A DNA stretch of 64,000 bases from Aplectana chamaeleonis (lineage: Eukaryota; Nematoda; Chromadorea; Rhabditida; Cosmocercidae): positions 558,001 through 622,000 of the forward strand of contig JAPDOI010000375.1 of assembly GCA_029168955.1 (NCBI GenBank), read 5' to 3'. The number at the start of each line of letters is the position of its first letter. The first letter of the stretch is position 1. The notes beneath the pieces are model-generated. The model was not told the origin of the DNA, made no database searches, and saw nothing but the letters and a program-made list of their open reading frames with translations. Made by a program: the position numbers and the translations under genes. Below, piece after piece: positions 42,480 to 55,300 of the stretch.

Positions 42480-43310
42480 GTCCTCTTCAGGAACGTCGTC
42501 TGAAGTCACCGCCTTCCTTCCCCATTAAAGAATTGATGGCGAGAGAGTTAGGATCAATATTTTCAAGGATTCCCCTCTCCCTCAAATTATCTGACAAGTC
42601 ATTTCGCATAGAACTACCTCCTTGCGATCGCTGCGGATCTTTGGGCATAGAGCGCATTACGGCGGATCGCTTCTAAAACCTTTGACTGATCAATTTTCTG
42701 ACAAAATCAGGGCTGCGTCAAGGGAAACTCCGAATCGGATCCACTGTATCAATCATACATACATAGATGCATAAATACATAAGCTTTTGAGAAAATTAGC
42801 AAGAATTACAGACTTCCAACACTGGTGGAAGGAATCATGTGAGACGGACGGTGAACTTGTCGCTGGTCTGCTTACATGAAGGTCTGTCAAGCACGTTCAG
42901 CTCATCATCCTCTTCGCTTACAAAATATAAATCATTAGTAGACCTAGCTTTCTTAGGTAAATGAACGGGTGAAGTTTTTTATGTTGCAATTTTTTTTCAG
43001 AGTTGAATGTGTGCCAGCGTATTTATATAAGCATTTTTATGTATTTATTTATTACATAGATTTATTTGATGCAGTCAGAGCATTGTTTTGTTTCGGGTGA
43101 TTTGTGATGTTTGCTGTGATATACACTCTAGTCACTTGATATGTTGAGTTATGATTTTATATGTTTCATCGATTGAATACAGATTTTATCGATCTAATCT
43201 TGTACACTAGAGCAGCTAAACTGAAAAGGAATGGCTAATCATTTTGGAATGATGATTAACATCCTTTAGAACATCGATCAAAGACATTTGTCCCGCTCAA
43301 AGTGGCTAGT
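42480..43310. other. No feature recognised
   Basis: AT-rich sequence with simple-sequence stretches such as ATACATAGATGCATAAATACA. No gene or repeat boundary. Confidence 0.4.
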
Positions 43311-43548
43311 GGTTTATTGTGCTTCTCTGGACAAAATTCTGGTCCGCAATTCGGTCTCGACACCCTTTGCTGCCGCACGCGCTCTAGTCAGTCGAGTTTC
43401 CAGCGCCAAAGTCGACTCGATGTGGTTTTTTATACAGTTTTCTCAAATTTGTTTAGTTTCCAGTTTCCAAAACCCACCTAGAGTTAATAGATCGGCGCGT
43501 GCGGCGCTGGAAATTCCTCCGACTCGAAAGCGCGCAGAGCGTGTCGAG

Positions 43549-45606
43549 CAGGTTTTTTTTTCGTTTTTCGATTTTTCAGTTTTTTCGTTTTTCGCCCTTT
43601 TTGGCAAAAAAAATCAATATCGAAAAAAACCAAAAAGTTAAATTTTTTTTCGGTCTAAAATTTCCGGTTCTGATACGACTTGCAGTCGATCCTTTGCTGC
43701 CCACAGACGTCTGCAGCAAGAAAAAACGAGCTAGGAATGGCAAAATAACTAATTCAAACAAGCGTTCTGAGATCATCAAAACGCCTAATGTACCTTTTCC
43801 GCCCCTCGACATGAACAATTGAACTCTCGATTGTCTTACACGATTTTTGAATATTTGTTTGCGTAACTGCAGCTTAACGGCGTAGTACACGTTACGGTAT
43901 GTTTACGCAAGGTGCTGAGTTGATCGAAAAACGCTTGGCTCCGGGCGAGATCGAACCAGCATATTAAATTTGCGGGGGAGTGCCTTATCGCACTGCACCA
44001 CCGCAGCCCCAGCGCCGCTCTCACTCAACTGCTCGGTAAATCTTCACCGAAGCAAAACTCGAGATTGTGATGACATGGAATAATGAAGGCAAGAAATGAC
44101 TGATAAGCGAGCTAAATCGCTTGATTGGATTTGTAGGTGTCATCCATTGCAAAGGTGGTTCTCTTTTAGCACAAAAACACGGTTCTCGTATAATCTTGGT
44201 GCTGTATGGGACACAAGACCTTCCGTAAACGGTGGAAATGTCAAAAGTGAAATCTATCTTGAACACTGCCTTTAATGGTGAGAAAAATTCGTTTCTGTTT
44301 AAGATGTACATGAAAAAGTTGTCGAAAATTGCAAATTGGAGGTTTGTAAATTTCAAATAGGAGCGTGTCCGAGAATCCTGGAAACAACAACCTATAAATT
44401 CTTTTGCACCCTCTATCAAACCATGACAAAAAAAACCGAGAATAAAATTTTTCTTGGGGGTTCGGCCTCAAATATACCTTATTTTCTGTTTTAGAAGTAT
44501 ATACATGTGCTTCTGTTTTTCAGGCCTCTTTTTTAGGTGTGTTTCTAATAGAGGTGAACTTCAAGTAGAGGGTGTACTTCTATTTTTCAGCCTTGTTTGT
44601 TGAAATTCTCACAAAGAAAATTTTAATAACAAAACACAGATTTTCGTGATCAAGAACCTTGAAGAGTCAGCTATTCAAGTCCGATTGAGCCAATGCTTGC
44701 ACACTCGTTATTACCATCGTCATTTTATGAGCCGTAACCCTGTATTAGAATCTAGATTTTTTCCCTTATCTTATTTTGGAATGTTCTACTATTGGAGGTG
44801 TTCTTCAAAAGAAGGGTGTACTTCTGAATGTCAGCCCTCTCTTTTTGCTGTACTTCTATTAGAGGTGTGCTTCGAATAGAAGTGTACGTTTAATAGTGAA
44901 AATACGGTAGCTCCAACCAGCGAAAATGGTTGAATTGAGCTCGTGTATAGACACCACAACCCATTGCGTGTGGTTGCGTCGCGGTCATTACCGTCCATAA
45001 TGCCGGGTTACTGAACTGCGGGTCAGTGCTGACCACGACGCGACCGCTCACACTGATATTAAACATGACAGCGCAAGAAATTGACGCAAATGTGTGCGAT
45101 ATCAGAAACTAATGTTCGTCTCTGTACAACGTTTGGTCCGTTTAGATCTCTGACTTACACTTCAACTTCTACGAATCCAGTTTTTTTTTCATAAAGTGAG
45201 AGACGACCTTAGAGCCCTTAGTTTTGATCAAAAACGATAAAAAAAAACTTGGGCATGAATGCTCAGAGAACTACTACAGTTTTGAACAACGAGTTCGCAT
45301 TAAGAATTTCGCAAGGTGTTCACTGCTAGAATTTTATCAGGATTCGCCTCTGCAACAAGGCTTAAATCCCTCGCATTTGTTGATTGCGGATACTCTTGTT
45401 TCTCTAATAAAGCATAATTCTGTCATTATCTGACGCAAGTCGAACACGTTGCCTTGTTTTTCCGGTCAAAAATATGAAATGGCGAAAAGATTACGTTTTG
45501 AAAGGCAAAAAAAGTGTTTGTTTTTTTTTCGGAATTTTTCGTTTTCAAAACCGAAAATTTTTCGTTTTTCGGTTTTTTCGGTTTCAAAGTTTTTCGCACA
45601 TGCCTG
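43549..45606. mobile_element. hAT-like element with 8-bp target duplication
   Basis: The insertion is flanked by an exact 8-bp duplication, GTGTCGAG (43541-43548 and 45607-45614). The uninterrupted host sequence (GCGTGTCGAGACGC) is known from 29940-29955. The element starts CAGG and ends CCTG. An 8-bp duplication with CAGG ends is typical of hAT transposons. Both ends are rich in TTTTTCG. No transposase was recognised. The interior holds TTAA-family ends near 43873 and 44275 and a tRNA-like sequence. Confidence 0.65.
43937..44008 (-). tRNA. tRNA-like sequence (pseudo-tRNA or SINE head)
   Basis: On the minus strand 72 bases start GGCTGCG and end CGGAGCC, forming a 7-bp acceptor stem with one mismatch. 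There is an A-box-like GTGGTGCAGTGCGATAAGG and a B-box-like GGTTCGATCTC with a pairable T arm (CTGG...). The anticodon arm does not fold cleanly, so I do not assign an amino acid. It may be a tRNA pseudogene or the head of a tRNA-derived SINE. Confidence 0.45.
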
Positions 45607-45655
45607 GTGTCGAGACGCAATTGCGGACCGGAATTCGGGGAAGCACAGTGGATCG

Positions 45656-46420
45656 TGGTTTAAAAGCAAGGTCCGGTCAAATATTGACACTGCCGAAATT
45701 CGGGTTAGATAGATTGGGCTGGCCTAGCTGAACATCGTCTGAGCGCTTCAAATACTATTAATCTTTATTTACGCCCTGATAATCATGGCCAGAAAGCTGA
45801 TAATTACACGGAGCGTCCGAAAAATGCGTGGACGATAGAGATAATATGGACGATGGGCACGCTCTTATGACTCGGTGGCTCAATGAAATGTCTGGAATCG
45901 CTTGAAAAAGATAGTTTACTACGCAGTTCTCGCATGTTTCGAGATTAGTACCGGAAGCATATGCTCCGATTCAGGTGGAAATCTTGAAATCGAACTTCTG
46001 TCCGAGCTCTGTCTTTATAGAAGCTGTTAGTTCAATCTTTAAACTGAAAATCGCTCCATGCATCCAAATGGTTTGATATAGAGCGATACATAAAATTCAC
46101 ATTTCTCACCACAGACCACCTGACTGACTCCGCCTAACTGACCACAGTTTTTACCCTAAACCCTTTAATATTGTATAGGTAAAAGATGGACCTCATCAAC
46201 GAAGAAATCAATTCAAACAAGGATTGAAGACAACAACAGGGTTTTGCGTAAATGAAAGTTTGCGAATCGTTAGTCGTTCGTCGTTTAACGATTCAAAGTC
46301 ATCTTTCGCCGTAGGCTTAAAGTCGTTAGAAATTTCGAAATAGACAAGTCGCTGCAGAAAAAAAACCCTACACTGGTAAAACATTTGAAGAATTGTTTGA
46401 AAGCTCATTCGATACAGTCT
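45656..46420. other. No feature recognised
   Basis: AT-rich unique sequence; no coding or repeat signal recognised. Confidence 0.4.
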
Positions 46421-46423
46421 ATA

Positions 46424-46640
46424 CAGTGCGTATCATAAGTATAGACGCACCCCCAGATCGGTCGTTATTGGGTCTGGATCAAATTCGTCACGGAATGTAT
46501 GATTACCACCGAACTCGCCATGCCTAAAAACCCTAGTGCACAACATTTCAGGATTCTGAGTGAAAAAGTGCGTATCTTTTGGCAACTAACCCCAAAATAT
46601 GCTGTATCAAAAGTATAGACGCACTTTCGAAAATGGGGTA
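46424..46640. mobile_element. Tc1/mariner-like terminus remnant
   Basis: TACAGTGCGTATCATAAGTA followed by TAGACGCAC resembles Tc1/mariner ends (CAGTG followed by AAGTAT). A second partial copy, in the same orientation (CTGTATCAAAAGTATAGACG), lies at about 46603-46625. No transposase is present. Confidence 0.35.
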
Positions 46641-47797
46641 GAAACACTACACTTCTCGAAGAGGTCTTCTGACTCAAATGTTTATTGAGCAGGGATAGGT
46701 ATTCACAACTCACAGTTCGAATACTTTGCGGTCTCCGCTACTCCTAGATCTAGCTAGTCCAATTACATGCGGTGAATCGAGTGGGTATGACCAGGGCTGG
46801 GCACGCGTCCCGGTCAACCTTAGGGGGGTGCATATTAGATGTTGCTGAGAGGGCAAAGGGGGGTGCCTGAACCGAACACCCAAAAAAGAGCGAAGTGCCT
46901 GTTCTGTTGAATTTCAGGAAAGAAATAATACACACTTTTCTTTTTGCCATATCTTCTTCTCCACTTTTTGAGTCGAACACTTAAAGAATTCAAATTATTG
47001 ATAGAGATGCAGGTAGTGTTCTCAATAATTGATAGTTGCTGTCGAAGTTTGTTCTGATGAAGGACTAAACACTACTCTGTTATCTTGTAGCAAGTAAGGC
47101 ATGATGTGGTGTCATGTTTCTTTGGTGCAACGTTCATTGATTACGCGGGTGGCTACCGATTCGACGCACAAATACAAAGACAGCGCCCAGAAAAGCTATC
47201 GTTCAAGTTCAAAAAAAATATAAGCGAACTGATGTATAGCCTAGGTGGCTCATTTTGAGCCGGTCGAAGCAAGTCCTATCGGGCTTATCATGTCAAAATC
47301 TCCCTATCATTGTTATATTTTGCCATGACCGACCGCTCCGCTGCTTACTCCGCCCGGACTCATCCGAGCAGGCTAGGCTTTATTTCGACAGTTCAAAAAT
47401 ACAGATAGCACCGTCAGTATCACACAGAACTAGTCAACAGATTTTTATTCATGAGAATGTGACCTATGAAGAGAGCCAAACGGAAAAATTGAAGACTGCA
47501 AGTTACTATGAGAGAACCGAATGACCGTGCCCTCCTCATTGAGAAGTACCCTGTACATAAAAACCCGAGTTTTATCCACCTTGAATGCCGCAATCCCTCG
47601 TAGACCCGGCTTGCCGTGCGATATGGTGTTTGACCGCAGCTACACAGCGGGCACTGGAGTGGACGCGCACACAACATCAATTAAAAAATGTATTTTATTA
47701 CAGAACGGAGCGGAGAAAATGACTGAAACTGGTGTAAATGGAAGAAGGTAGAAATAGGATACTTTCAATGTATCCATTATAGAAATTTAATGTAAAT
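46641..47797. other. No feature recognised
   Basis: Unique sequence next to the left end of the second satellite-carrying element. Small open frames have no recognisable motif. Confidence 0.4.
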
Positions 47798-48301
47798 TCT
47801 GTAAAAAAGGGGTCTTCCAAGCAAAAGTGGTTTGGTTCGCGTTACAAATGTTTCAACAAAAAGGGAACAATAGGAAAGTGGAATGAGGAGAGTCTACAAA
47901 AAATAAACAATATCCTCCAAAAACTTTTCTTTTTCGAAACTTCTGAACAGCGGAATCAAACCGTTGCGGTTCTCCATGAGGAAGCGCTTTTGGCTCCATA
48001 AAGAACTTTGATTCTGTGAGTGCCGATAAAATATGTATATACGCATGTGTACCTAATAGCTATCATTAAAAGAAATGATGCCAAATCGTTTTAGGTAACC
48101 ATTCATTCTTCCTCGTAAAATACCACAACGGTTTGTTTCCGCTGTTCAGAAGTTTCGAAAAAGAAAAGAGTTTTTGGAGGATATTGTTCATTTTTTGTAG
48201 AGTCTCCTCATTCCGCTTTCCTATTGTTCCCTTTTTGTTGAAACATTTGTAACGCTAACCAAACCACTTTTGCTTGGGAGACCCCTTTTTTACGGAATTG
48301 T

Positions 48302-49390
48302 TCACTTTTTCTTGATATTACGCAGTAATGTCCTATGCAAAAATTTCGAACGAAGACCAATCTCTCCACTAGATCAGTAATATTTCTGTGGTCACAAGAA
48401 TCAATTACCCAACCTGTTATAAAAAAAAACATCCCAGAAAAATCACCCAATGTGGCTGACACGACCAATGTTCACATGATATAAGGTAAGAAATGAATGA
48501 TATCCATGATATCGTTCCACATAATTCATTCATACAGATCGCGTTAGCCACAGCTGGTTACACCGGGTGCTATTTGCTACCTCCATGTTTTTCATACGTA
48601 TCGAACGGGTTGGCCACGGTGATTTTCTTAACCAACTCCGGTTCTAGTTGGTCGCTCAGACGTAGCCAACCCGGTCGATAATCATGAAAGCCTGCTGGCC
48701 TACAGCCGGATTCAGATTCTGTCCGCATTTCTTCGCTTTCGAATGAAACTGACTCAAAACCTGCACAGTCAGAAACTACCTTCCATTTCATCTGGGCACT
48801 TTCACATCAGTGGAACGAAGCGGTTTTCCAAACTCATTATTTAGTTTCCGCCGCCCCATGCCTTCGCAGAACAGCCGCTTCGATTCCATTAATTTGATAT
48901 GAAAATGCTTTGCTGAGCTGCGAATGGAGATAATTCTAACAATTTGTTTTTGAGTTTGGATGCTGATAAGCAAGTACCATTTATTTGAGAAAAAATCAGT
49001 AGGCTGGTGATGAAGAATGAGGGAGCACTGAAAATGGTGTTGTGTGAATGGCCCCAGGGGGTTACGAAACTGAAAAGCAGCCTGGCAACATGACCTGAAA
49101 TGACCTACATAACATCTCAAGCTTTCTGCACGCTATGCTTGTCATCCTTACACTTCTACAAAAGTTTTGCAAGGTGTTCTCAGAGTGCTGCAAAAATTTT
49201 GATGTATCCAGCACACTATCTGAGACAACTAGCGCAAAGCCCAAGATTCTTGCTCGTCCTTTGGGGTACGCTGCATAATTTCTTGGATGGCTAGCATCGA
49301 GTCTGGGCTCCTGCTCACTCTCAGGGGTGTCCTGCACAATTTTTCGGGTGACCAGCGACGGGTCCCGATCACCTGCCCACTATCCGGGTT
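48302..49390. other. Unique internal segment of satellite-carrying element, copy 2
   Basis: Colinear with 34125-35284, with point differences and small indels. Short open frames differ between copies. Nothing coding is proposed. Confidence 0.6.
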
Positions 49391-52300
49391 CACGACGTCC
49401 CGATGACGTCATCAGAAGCCTGAAGCACTTTTCACGACGTCCCGATGGCGTCATCAGAAGCCCGAAGCACTTTTGACGACGTCCCAATGACGTCATCAGA
49501 AGCCAGATGCAGTTTTCACGACGTCCCGATGACGTCATGAGAAGCCCGAAGCACTTTTGACGACGTCCCGATGACGTCATCAGAAGCTAGATGCACTTTT
49601 CACGACGTCCCGATGACGTCATCAGAAGCCAGATGCACTTTTCATGACGTCCCGATGACGTCATCAGAAGCCCGAAGCACTTTTCACGACGTCGCGATGA
49701 CGTCATCAGAAGCCAGATGCACTTTTCATGACGTTCCGATGACGTCATCAGAAGCCCGAAGCACTTTTGACGGCGTCCCGATGACGCCATCAGAAGCCAG
49801 ATGCACTTTTGACGACGTTCCGATGACATCATCAGAAGCCAGATGCACTTTTCACGACGTCCCGATAACGTCACCAGAAGGTCGAAGCACTTTTGACGAC
49901 GTCCCAATGACGTCATCAGAAGCCAGATGCACTTTTCACGACGTCCCGATGACGTCATCAGAAGCCAGATGCACTTTTGACGACGTCCCGATGACGTCAT
50001 CAGAAACCAGATGCACTTTTCACGACGTCCCGATGACGTCATCAGGAGCCAGATGCACTTTTGACGACGTCCCGATGACGTCATCAGAAACCAGATGCAC
50101 TTTTGACGACGTCCCGATGACGTCATCAGAAGCCCGAAGCACTTTTGACGACGTCCCAATGACGTCATCAGAAGCCAGATGCACTTTTCACGACGTCCCG
50201 ATGACGTCATCAGAAGCCCGAAGCACTTTTGGCGGCGTTCCGATGACGTCATCAGAAGCCCGAAGCACTTTTGACGACGTCCCAATGACGTCATCAGAAG
50301 CCAGATGCACTTTTCACGACGTCCCGATGGCGTCATCAGAAGCCAGATGCACTTTTCACGACGTCCCGATGACGTCATCAGAAGCCAGATGCACTTTTGA
50401 CGACGTCCCGATGACGTCATCAGGAGCCAGATGCACTTTTGATGACGTCCCGATGACGTCATCAGAAACCAGATGCACTTTTGACGACGTCCCGATGACG
50501 TCATCAGAAGCCCGAAGCACTTTTCACGACGTCCCGATGACGTCATCAGAAGCCCGAAGCATTTTGACGACGTCCTTTGGCGACGTTCCGATGACGTCAT
50601 CAGAAGGCCGAAGCACTTTTGACGACGTCCCAATGACGTTATCAGAAGCCAGATGCACTTTTCACGACGTCCCGATGACGTCATCAGAAGCCCGAAGCAC
50701 TTTTGACGACGTCCCGATGACGTCATCAGAAGCCAGATGCACTTTTGACGACGTCCCGATGACGTCATCAGGAGCCAGATGCACTTTTGATGACGTCCCG
50801 ATGACGTCATCAGAAACCAGATGCACTTTTGACGACGTCCCGATGACGTCATCAGAAGCCCGAAGCACTTCTGACGACGTTCCGATGACGTCATCAGAAG
50901 CCAGATGCACTTTTGACGACGTCCCGATGACGTCATCAGAAGCCCGAAGCACTTTTTACGACGTCCCGATGACGTCATCAGAAGCCCGAAGCATTTTGAC
51001 GACGTCCTTTGGCGACGTTCCGATGACGTCATCAGAAGGCCGAAGCACTTTTGACGACGTCCCAATGACGTTATCAGAAGCCAGATGCACTTTTCACGAC
51101 GTCCCGATGACGTCATCAGAAGCCCGAAGCACTTTTGACGACGTCCCAATGACGTCATCAGAAGCCATATGCACTTTTCACGACGTCCCGATGACGTCAT
51201 CAGAAGCCAGATGCACTTTTCACGACGTCCCGATGACGTCATCAGAAGCCAGATGCACTTTTGACAACGTCCCGATGACGTCATCAGAAACCAGATGCAC
51301 TTTTCACGACGTCCCGATGACGTCATCAGAAGCCCGAAGCACTTTTGACGACGTTCCGATGACGTCATCAGAAGCCAGATGGACTTTTGACGACGTCCCG
51401 ATGGCGTCATCAGAAGCCCGAAGCACTTTTCACGACGTCCCGAGGACGTCATCAGAAACCAGATGCACTTTTTCACGACGTCCCGATGACGTCATTAGAA
51501 GGCCGAAGTACTTTTGACGACGTCCCAATGACGTCATCAGAAGCCAGATGCACTTTTCACGACGTCCCGATGACGTCATCAGAAGCCCGAAGCACTTTTG
51601 ACGACGTCCCGATGACGTCATCAGAAGCCCGAAGCACTTTTGACGACGTTCCGATGACGTCATCAGAAGCCAGATGGACTTTTGACGACGTCCCGATGGC
51701 GTCATCAGAAGCCCGAAGCACTTTTCACGACGTCCCGAGGACGTCATCAGAAACCAGATGCACTTTTGACGACGTCCCAATGACGTCATCAGAAGCCAGA
51801 TGCACTTTTCACGACGTCCCGATGACGTCATCAGAAGCCCGAAGCACTTTTGACGACGTCCCAATGACGTCATCAGAAGCCAGATGCACTTTTCACGACG
51901 TCCCGATGACGTCATCAGAAGCCAGATGCACTTTTCACGACGTCCCGATGACGTCATCAGAAGCCAGATGCACTTTTGACGACGTCCCGATGACGTCATC
52001 AGGAGCCAGATGCACTTTTGATGACGTCCCGATGACGTCATCAGAAACCAGATGCACTTTTGACAACGTCCCGATGACGTCATCAGAAGCCAGATGCACT
52101 TTTCACGACGTCCCGATGACGTCATCAGAAACCAGATGCACTTTTGACGACGTCCTTTGGCGACGTTCCGATGACGTCATCAGAAGCCCGAAGCACTTTT
52201 TGCCGACGTCCCAGTGACGTCATCAGAAGCCATATGCACTTTTCACGACGTCCCGATGACGTCATCAGAAGCCAGATGCACTTTTCACGACGTCCCGATG

Positions 52301-55300
52301 ACGTCATCAGAAGCCAGATGCACTTTTGACAACGTCCCGATGACGTCATCAGAAACCAGATGCACTTTTCACGACGTCCCGATGACGTCATCAGAAGCCC
52401 GAAGCACTTTTGACGACGTTCCGATGACGTCATCAGAAGCCAGATGGACTTTTGACGACGTCCCGATGGCGTCATCAGAAGCCCGAAGCACTTTTCACGA
52501 CGTCCCGAGGACGTCATCAGAAACCAGATGCACTTTTTCACGACGTCCCGATGATGTCATCAGAAGGCCGAAGCACATTTGACGACGTCCCAATGACGTC
52601 ATCAGAAGCCAGATGCACTTTTCACGACGTCCCGATGACGTCATCAGAAGCCCGAAGCACTTTTGACGACGTCCCGATGACGTCATCAGAAGCCCGAAGC
52701 ACTTTTGACGACGTTCCGATGACGTCATCAGAAGCCAGATGGACTTTTGACGACGTCCCGATGGCGTCATCAGAAGCCCGAAGCACTTTTCACGACGTCC
52801 CGAGGACGTCATCAGAAACCAGATGCACTTTTGACGACGTCCCAATGACGTCATCAGAAGCCAGATGCACTTTTCACGACGTCCCGATGACGTCATCAGA
52901 AGCCCGAAGCACTTTTGACGACGTCCCAATGACGTCATCAGAAGCCAGATGCACTTTTCACGACGTCCCGATGACGTCATCAGAAGCCCGAAGCACTTTT
53001 GGCGGCGTTCCGATGACGTCATCAGAAGCCCGAAGCACTTTTGACGACGTCCCAATGACGTCATCAGAAGCCAGATGCACTTTTCACGACGTCCCGATGG
53101 CGTCATCAGAAGCCAGATGCACTTTTCACGACGTCCCGATGACGTCATCAGAAGCCAGATGCACTTTTGACGACGTCCCGATGACGTCATCAGGAGCCAG
53201 ATGCACTTTTGATGACGTCCCGATGACGTCATCAGAAACCAGATGCACTTTTGACGACGTCCCGATGACGTCATCAGAAGCCCGAAGCACTTTTTACGAC
53301 GTCCCGATGACGTCATCAGAAGCCCGAAGCATTTTGACGACGTCCTTTGGCGACGTTCCGATGACGTCATCAGAAGGCCGAAGCACTTTTGACGACGTCC
53401 CAATGACGTTATCAGAAGCCATATGCACTTTTCACGACGTCCCGATGACGTCATCAGAAGCCAGATGCACTTTTCACGACGTCCCGATGACGTCGTCAGA
53501 AGCCAGATGCACTTTTGACAACGTCCCGATGACGTCATCAGAAACCAGATGCACTTTTCACGACGTCCCGATGACGTCATCAGAAGCCCGAAGCACTTTT
53601 GACGACGTTCCGATGACGTCATCAGAAGCCAGATGGACTTTTGACGACGTCCCGATGGCGTCATCAGAAGCCCGTAGCACTTTTCACGACGTCCCGAGGA
53701 CGTCATCAGAAACCAGATGCACTTTTTCACGACGTCCCGATGATGTCATCAGAAGGCCGAAGCACATTTGACGACGTCCCAATGACGTCATCAGAAGCCC
53801 GAAGCACTTTTCACGACGTCCCGATGACGTCATCAGAAGCCAGATGCACTTTTCACGACGTCCCGATGACGTCATCAGAAGCCAGATGCACTTTTTCACG
53901 ACGTCCCGATGACGTCATCAGAAACCAGATGCACTTTGACGACGTCCCGATGACGTCATCAGAAGCCCGAAGCACTTCTGACGACGTTCCGATGACGTCA
54001 TCAGAAGCCAGATGCACTTTGACGACGTCCCGATGACGTCATCAGAAGCCCGAAGCACTTTTGACGACGTCCCAATGACGTCATCAGATTCCGATGACGT
54101 CATCAGGAGCCAGATGCACTTTTGACGACGTCCCGATGAGTCATCAGAAGCCAGATGCACTTTTCACGACGTCCCGATGACGTCATCAGAAGCCCGAAGC
54201 ACTTCTGACGACGTTCCGATGACGTCATCAGAAGCCAGATGGACTTTTGACGACGTCCCGATGGCGTCATCAGAAGCCCGAAGCACTTTTCACGACGTCC
54301 CGATGACGTCATCAGCAGCCAGATGCACTTTTCACGACGTCCCGATGACGTCATCAGAAGCCCGAAGCACTTTTGACGACGTCCCGATGACGTCATCAGA
54401 AGCCCGAAGCACTTTTGACGACGTCCCGATGACGTCATCAGAAGCCAGATGCACTTTTGACGACGTCCCGATGACATCATCAGAAGCCAGATGCACTTTT
54501 CACAACGTCCCGATGACGTCATCAGAAGCCAGATGCACTTTTGACGACGTCCCGATGACGTCATCAGAAGCCAGATGCACTTTTCACAACGTCCCGATGA
54601 CGTCATCAGAAGCCCGAAGCACTTTTGACGACGTTCCGATGACGTCATCAGAAGCCAGATGGACTTTTGACGACGTCCCGATGGCGTCATCAGAAGCCCG
54701 AAGCACTTTTCACGACGTCCCGAGGACGTCATCAGAAACCAGATGCACTGTTTCACGACGTCCCGATGATGTCATCAGAAGGCCGAAGCACATTTGACGA
54801 CGTCCCAATGACGTCATCAGAAGCCATAAGCACTTTTCACGACGTCCCGATGACGTCATCAGAAGCCAGATGCACTTTTCACGACGTCCCGATGACGTCA
54901 TCAGAAGCCAGATGCACTTTTGACAACGTCCCGATGACGTCATCAGAAACCAGATGCACTTTTGACGACGTCCCGATGTCGTCATCAGAAGCCCGAAGCA
55001 CTTCTGACGACGTTCCGATGACGTCATCAGAAGCCAGATGCACTTTTGACGACGTCCCGATGACGTCATCAGAAGCCCGAAGCACTTTTGACGACGTCCC
55101 AATGACGTCATCAGAAGCCATATGCACTTTTCACGACGTCCCGATGACGTCATCAGAAGCCAGATGCACTTTTCACGACGTCCCGATGACGTCATCAGAA
55201 GCCAGATGCACTTTTGACAACGTCCCGATGACGTCATCAGAAACCAGATGCACTTTTCACGACGTCCCGATGACGTCATCAGAAGCCCGAAGCACTTTTG

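Larger units (their letters stand above)
43315..45655. mobile_element. MITE of the 29.7 kb family, split by a hAT-like element
   Basis: 43315-43548 matches the MITE at 29700-29998 (GTGCTTCTCTGG, TCTCGACACCC, GCGTGTCGAG). The remaining end lies at 45607-45655 (GTGTCGAGACGCAATTGCGG, GAAGCACAGTGG). Confidence 0.65.

Noticed and set aside
49571..51517. 648-codon open frame, with a 629-codon open frame on the opposite strand
   Set aside because: Both frames are consequences of a 42-bp tandem unit without stops. The same happens in every frame of every array segment; there is no start context, no domain and no codon signature.
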